Below are positions 60,370 to 64,000 of a stretch of DNA of 64,000 nt, piece by piece. The notes under the pieces were generated by a model. The model did no database searches and was not told the origin of the DNA. It worked only from the letters and a program-made list of their open reading frames with translations. Position numbers and translations under genes: made by a program. The stretch is from Syntrophobotulus glycolicus DSM 8271. Its GTDB lineage: Bacteria > Bacillota > Desulfitobacteriia > Desulfitobacteriales > Syntrophobotulaceae. The first letter of the stretch is position 1; the number at the start of each line of letters is the position of its first letter. The stretch covers positions 496,001-560,000 of the forward strand of contig NC_015172.1 in the NCBI RefSeq assembly GCF_000190635.1. Direction: 5' to 3'.

Positions 60370-61503
60370 TTAGCATGTAGCATAAAGGACGGTTTGAATT
60401 GTCGCTATGTAATGGCATCTCATATAGAGCTTATATTCTGGTACAATCTCGTGAATCATCAGGGGTATTCGCCATAAATCTGTTAAACGGTGATAAACGC
60501 AAATTGCTAAATCAGGCTTACTATTTTTTATGATATCTTTGCAACCCTTCAACGCATCAATTTCCGCACCCTCTATATCCATTTTTATCATTGTGGGGTT
60601 TACATTTATCAACAATTCGTCAAGCTTTACCACCAGAACGGTCTGCTTACCATCTTCACTCAAACTGCTTCTTGCATTTAGCTCGGCATCAAAGCTCGTA
60701 TAAAAGGTTTTATCCCCTACGGCACATGGGTATAAAAATGCGACAGTATCCCCAGCTTCGTTCTTCACCGTGTCCAGTAGCCGCTTATATATTTCACCGC
60801 TGGGCTCGAACCCAATATAGGAATCCATGTTATGATGTTTCTTTATATCCTGAAAGGTGTCGCCAGTAAAAGCACCGCAATCAACAAAACGTGCAAAGCC
60901 CTTATTCAGGGTTAGCCCGGGCCTTACATAATCTATGCAGCCTTTGCTCATAAAGGTATGGTCAAATTCTGAGGTCGCATATGCACGCAGATAACTGCAA
61001 AACGCCTCCCTGCTATGGTCATCCTCTAAAAGTTCAAGCGCCTTGTTAATTTCCGATTCCTCTTGTTTTAGATCAACTATAGGTATGTTAAATGTGGTGT
61101 TGATATTGTAATAATTTGCCTTACATAAAAGATGGTTACTATAAATTACATCTTTAAAGCCAAGATCATTTAAATAAGAAACAATTTCATTTATATTGCA
61201 TTTAAATCTATCCAGGGCAATTATTATTCTATGATCCTTATAACAGCGAGGTACTTTTTCACTATCTGCACAATGTACCGGCAAATCAAAAAGCATTTGA
61301 GCAGGTTTCGCCGCTCTGTCGAGAAACGCAACCACACTAATGCCTAAAAATCTGAGATAACTGTAGAACAGCTTTCCGTTCCCGCCTGCTCCGTAAATGA
61401 TAATATTTTTACCTTGAGTAATATCTTCTTTCAATTGATAATTTGGAGCAGATTGCATTTGCATCGATTCTGAAATGTGATTCCTTGCTTCTGCAATATT
61501 CAT
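60370..61503 (-). CDS. FkbM-family methyltransferase, copy 1
   Basis: 377 residues. N-terminal Rossmann-like module (IIIYGAGGNGKLFYSYLRFLG, about 30-130) and a C-terminal SAM methyltransferase of FkbM type (FVDCGAFTGDTFQDIKKHH, IGFEPSGEIYKRL, IKMDIEGAEIDALKG). FkbM enzymes O-methylate sugars or other hydroxyl groups. A close paralogue is upstream in the operon, so the pair arose by duplication. Confidence 0.9.
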   Translation of the reverse strand: MNIAEARNHISESMQMQSAPNYQLKEDITQGKNIIIYGAGGNGKLFYSYLRFLGISVVAFLDRAAKPAQMLFDLPVHCADSEKVPRCYKDHRIIIALDRFKCNINEIVSYLNDLGFKDVIYSNHLLCKANYYNINTTFNIPIVDLKQEESEINKALELLEDDHSREAFCSYLRAYATSEFDHTFMSKGCIDYVRPGLTLNKGFARFVDCGAFTGDTFQDIKKHHNMDSYIGFEPSGEIYKRLLDTVKNEAGDTVAFLYPCAVGDKTFYTSFDAELNARSSLSEDGKQTVLVVKLDELLINVNPTMIKMDIEGAEIDALKGCKDIIKNSKPDLAICVYHRLTDLWRIPLMIHEIVPEYKLYMRCHYIATIQTVLYATC

Positions 61504-61555
61504 GTTCTATATCCCTCTTAAATTATAAAAATATATCATGGTAAAAGTAATTATG

Positions 61556-62692
61556 TTAGTGTGTACCATACAGCACAGTCTCAAGAGTGGCTATACTATG
61601 GCATCTCATATAAAGCTTATATTCCGGCTCGAATTCGTGTATAAGCAGAGGAATTCGCCACAGGTCTGTCAAACGGTGATAAACACAAATCGCTAAATCA
61701 GGTTTGTTCTCTTTAATTATGCCCTTGCAGCCATTGAGCGCGTCTATCTCAGCACCCTCGACATCCATTTTTATCAGGGTGGGATTTGCGTTTTTGAGTA
61801 CATCGTCCAGCTTCACCACCTGAACGGTCTGCTTGCCTTTTTCACTCAAGGTGCTTCCCCCGTTCAACTCGTCGTTAAAACTGGCGTAATAAGCCTTGTC
61901 TCCAACCGCGCAGGGGTATAGAAAAGCGGTCGTTTGATTGTCGTCACTGCTCTCTACAGTCTCTGTCAGCTTTTTAAAAATTTCTGCGTTTGGCTCAAAG
62001 CCAATATAAGTATTCACTTTGTAATATTTCTTTACTTCCTCATAGGTATCTCCCGTATAAGCGCCGCAATCGACAAAACAAGAGAAACCCTTGTTCAGGG
62101 TAATACCCGTTTTTACATAATCAACATAACCCGCACTGATGACCGTATTATCGAACTCCGAAGTGGCATAAGCACGCAGAAAGCTGCAAAACACATCCCT
62201 GCTCTGGTCGTCCCCCATCAGTTCAAGGGCCTGTAATATTTCTTTTTCTTCTTGTCTCAGATTGACTCCCGGGGTGTTGTACGTGTTGTTGAAATGGTAG
62301 TAATTGGACATACACATAACAGAGTGGCTGTATATAACATCTGTAAAACCGAGCTCGTTAAGATAGGCTGTAATATCCCCTATGCTGTACTTAAAGCGGT
62401 CAAGGGCTATGATTACCTTGAAATTCTTATATTCTTGAGGCATATTCATATCATCGGCCTTATATACCGGTAGGCCGTAAAGCAGCTGCCCGGGTGTTGC
62501 CGACCGATCAAGAAAGGCGGCGACAGGAGTTCCCAGAAACTTCAATATATTAAATACCAGCTTGCCGGTAATACCCGCACTGTAAATCAGAATCTTTTTA
62601 CCCTGTGCTATATCTTCTTTTAAGTGATAATCAGGCGGAACCTGAATTTTTATGGACTCAGCTACATGATGCCTTGCTTCAATCAAATTCAT
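61556..62692 (-). CDS. FkbM-family methyltransferase, copy 2
   Basis: 378 residues, same layout as copy 1 and alike along the full length (ILIYSAGITGKLVFNILKFLG, FVDCGAYTGDTYEEVKKYY, IKMDVEGAEIDALNG, CVYHRLTDLWRIPLLIHE). Starts after AGGAGTTGTAAGCC. In this copy the first glycine motif is YSAGITGK rather than YGAGGNGK. Likely O-methylation of a surface glycan. Confidence 0.9.
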   Translation of the reverse strand: MNLIEARHHVAESIKIQVPPDYHLKEDIAQGKKILIYSAGITGKLVFNILKFLGTPVAAFLDRSATPGQLLYGLPVYKADDMNMPQEYKNFKVIIALDRFKYSIGDITAYLNELGFTDVIYSHSVMCMSNYYHFNNTYNTPGVNLRQEEKEILQALELMGDDQSRDVFCSFLRAYATSEFDNTVISAGYVDYVKTGITLNKGFSCFVDCGAYTGDTYEEVKKYYKVNTYIGFEPNAEIFKKLTETVESSDDNQTTAFLYPCAVGDKAYYASFNDELNGGSTLSEKGKQTVQVVKLDDVLKNANPTLIKMDVEGAEIDALNGCKGIIKENKPDLAICVYHRLTDLWRIPLLIHEFEPEYKLYMRCHSIATLETVLYGTH

Positions 62693-62709
62693 TGGCTTAC
62701 AACTCCTAT

Positions 62710-64000
62710 TTATTTTTCAATGTAAAACAAGTAATCCTTTATTGTTAACCGGACAATCGATTCATTTGAGTCTGCTGCAAATTGAGCGCCCTCAATAAGA
62801 GCAGTTATCAAGTCTTCTATATTTTTGTCTATATTATGCATTTCAAAACCGGTTTGAACATTTGCGAATCTAAAGCTGCCAAGTATCTTGATAAAATCAT
62901 CAATTAATATATCCACAGGAGTCTCGGTGTCACAGAGATCGTTTCTGCCTAATGTTGTAAACAGTTTGCGCACGTCATTGGTATTTCTGAGCTTAATAAG
63001 CAGTTTTCCACCCTTTTTTATCAAGGATAAAAGTTTCTTAATCAAATTCAAAGGGTTTGGATAAAGATTTACCGGCTCACCCAAAATCAGATAATCAAAA
63101 GATTCTGCCTCGAAGTGTTCCTGTATAGCATCAATCCGGTCACTATATACTTCACCGTCACAGATTGTCGCAAGTTCGGAATAATAGATGGCTTTTGTGG
63201 TGAAAGCGGAAGACCTTGTCTTTAAAACACCCGATTCACGAAGCTTGTTTTTAATCTCCAAAATCGGGGTGCCCATCCGGATATCGACGCCCAATATTTG
63301 AGGACAGTTATTTTGCGCGGACGGCTGGGGAAGCATATTTATAAGCGGTCTCTCAAAGTTATTTACATCGTCCCAGGCATCAAGACCGTGGTATTTGTCC
63401 TTATAATTCTGTCTGCCCATATTCAATGAATTTTGAAATTCAACCGGATCTTTATCCTCCATGTTTCGAAAATCATGGTCGTGATGAATATAAGTGTCTT
63501 CGCATAAGATTAATTTATAACCGGCACGTCTTATGCGAATAGCCAAATCATCCTCCGCAAAGTCATGAAAATAACCTGCATCTGTTTTGCCAACAATATC
63601 CAGTATCTCGCGAGAAAATATAACGATTGTGGTTATTAGTCGCATTCTTTCCTTCCATTTGAGAGAGTTAGAGTGATTATATTCTTTTGCCACTTCCTCC
63701 ATTTCTTCAAGCGAGTCAAACCTCCAACCTGGGTCCTGCAAATTGCTCACGTTTGAAGACAACGGTATAACCATACCGATTCTAACGTCGGACTCAAAAC
63801 AAGTCAGCAAATTGGACAACCAATGATGCGTGACAACGATGTCATTACTTACAATAACAAAATATTTGCCTTTAAAATTATTATACAAATAAAAACTGGG
63901 GAACGCTGCACCGACATTTTTGGTAACACGCACAATTTTTTTATCATGATAATCCACCGACTGAAAGAATTCATAAGTGCCGTCGGTTGAACCATTGTCA
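62710..64000 (-). CDS. GT2 glycosyltransferase with methyltransferase-like C-terminal domain, partial (5' end outside window)
   Basis: The frame runs past the window edge: reading on gives DNGSTDGTYEFFQSVDYHDKK before the internal Met. GT-A motifs: DNGSTDGT (nucleotide-sugar site) and the DxD-like VSNDIVV; then ETDAGYFHDFAEDDLAIRIRRAGYKLILCEDTYIHH typical of GT2. From about 230 residues after that Met a SAM-binding-like domain follows (ILGVDIRMGTPILEIKNKL, FDYLILGEPVNLYPNPLNLIKKLLSLIKKGGKLLIKLRN). Builds a surface glycan or glycosylates a surface protein. Confidence 0.85.
   Translation of the reverse strand, partial: DNGSTDGTYEFFQSVDYHDKKIVRVTKNVGAAFPSFYLYNNFKGKYFVIVSNDIVVTHHWLSNLLTCFESDVRIGMVIPLSSNVSNLQDPGWRFDSLEEMEEVAKEYNHSNSLKWKERMRLITTIVIFSREILDIVGKTDAGYFHDFAEDDLAIRIRRAGYKLILCEDTYIHHDHDFRNMEDKDPVEFQNSLNMGRQNYKDKYHGLDAWDDVNNFERPLINMLPQPSAQNNCPQILGVDIRMGTPILEIKNKLRESGVLKTRSSAFTTKAIYYSELATICDGEVYSDRIDAIQEHFEAESFDYLILGEPVNLYPNPLNLIKKLLSLIKKGGKLLIKLRNTNDVRKLFTTLGRNDLCDTETPVDILIDDFIKILGSFRFANVQTGFEMHNIDKNIEDLITALIEGAQFAADSNESIVRLTIKDYLFYIEK

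Overview
The window holds three blocks: a low-to-mid-GC Firmicute chromosome segment (1-24355), a complete Mu-like transposable prophage (24356-57966, about 33.6 kb, visibly more GC-rich), and an AT-rich surface-glycan/glycosylation segment on the minus strand (57967-64000). The host looks like a Gram-positive, spore-lineage anaerobe of the Desulfitobacterium/Dehalobacter/Syntrophobotulus type. This rests on AGGAGG ribosome sites, CWB2 cell-wall-binding repeats with a VanW domain, ThyX, siroheme and sulfate-assimilation genes and a membrane polyferredoxin. It is an inference from gene content, not an identification.

Left host block: a partial KtrB/TrkH potassium transporter, thyX, a CWB2-VanW surface protein, a YlmH-type S4 RNA-binding protein, an NlpC/P60 hydrolase and an OmpR/histidine-kinase pair. 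A long sulfate-to-homocysteine cluster follows: sulfate ABC transporter, ROK regulator, APS reductase, CysD, CysN with a decayed APS-kinase tail, a sulfur-carrier protein ending GGG-Ala-Arg, its E1-like activator, a JAMM protease, a small sulfite reductase, a TusA-like protein and MetY. This matches the protein-thiocarboxylate methionine pathway known from Wolinella (HcyS/HcyF/HcyD/MetY). The siroheme gene sirC and the 5' part of hemA come next; hemA is cut by the prophage.

Prophage: TGTA...TACA ends with 37-bp imperfect inverted repeats. Order from the left: repressor and operators, early genes, MuA transposase, MuB ATPase, Gam, GemA, endolysin, Mor activator, terminator, holin-like genes, terminase, portal, gpF, protease/scaffold, capsid, tail sheath and tube, frameshifted tail chaperone, tape measure, baseplate. 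At the right end sits a diversity-generating retroelement (DGR): Avd accessory protein, 94-nt template repeat, reverse transcriptase with LGNVTSQ and YMDD motifs, and a tail-fibre-like target protein holding the matching variable repeat. Template and variable repeats differ at five positions, all adenines in the template, which is the mark of adenine-specific mutagenic homing.

The two prophage flanks do not match. The left flank is hemA, the right flank is a truncated FkbM-type methyltransferase gene, and the 5-bp target duplication expected for Mu is missing (CAGGC versus TAAAT). Either recombination or adjacent rearrangement between prophage copies occurred, or the assembly joined two insertion sites.

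Right block: an operon read leftward with a partial GT2 glycosyltransferase fused to a methyltransferase-like domain, two FkbM methyltransferase paralogues, a B12-binding radical SAM protein and the truncated third FkbM-like gene.
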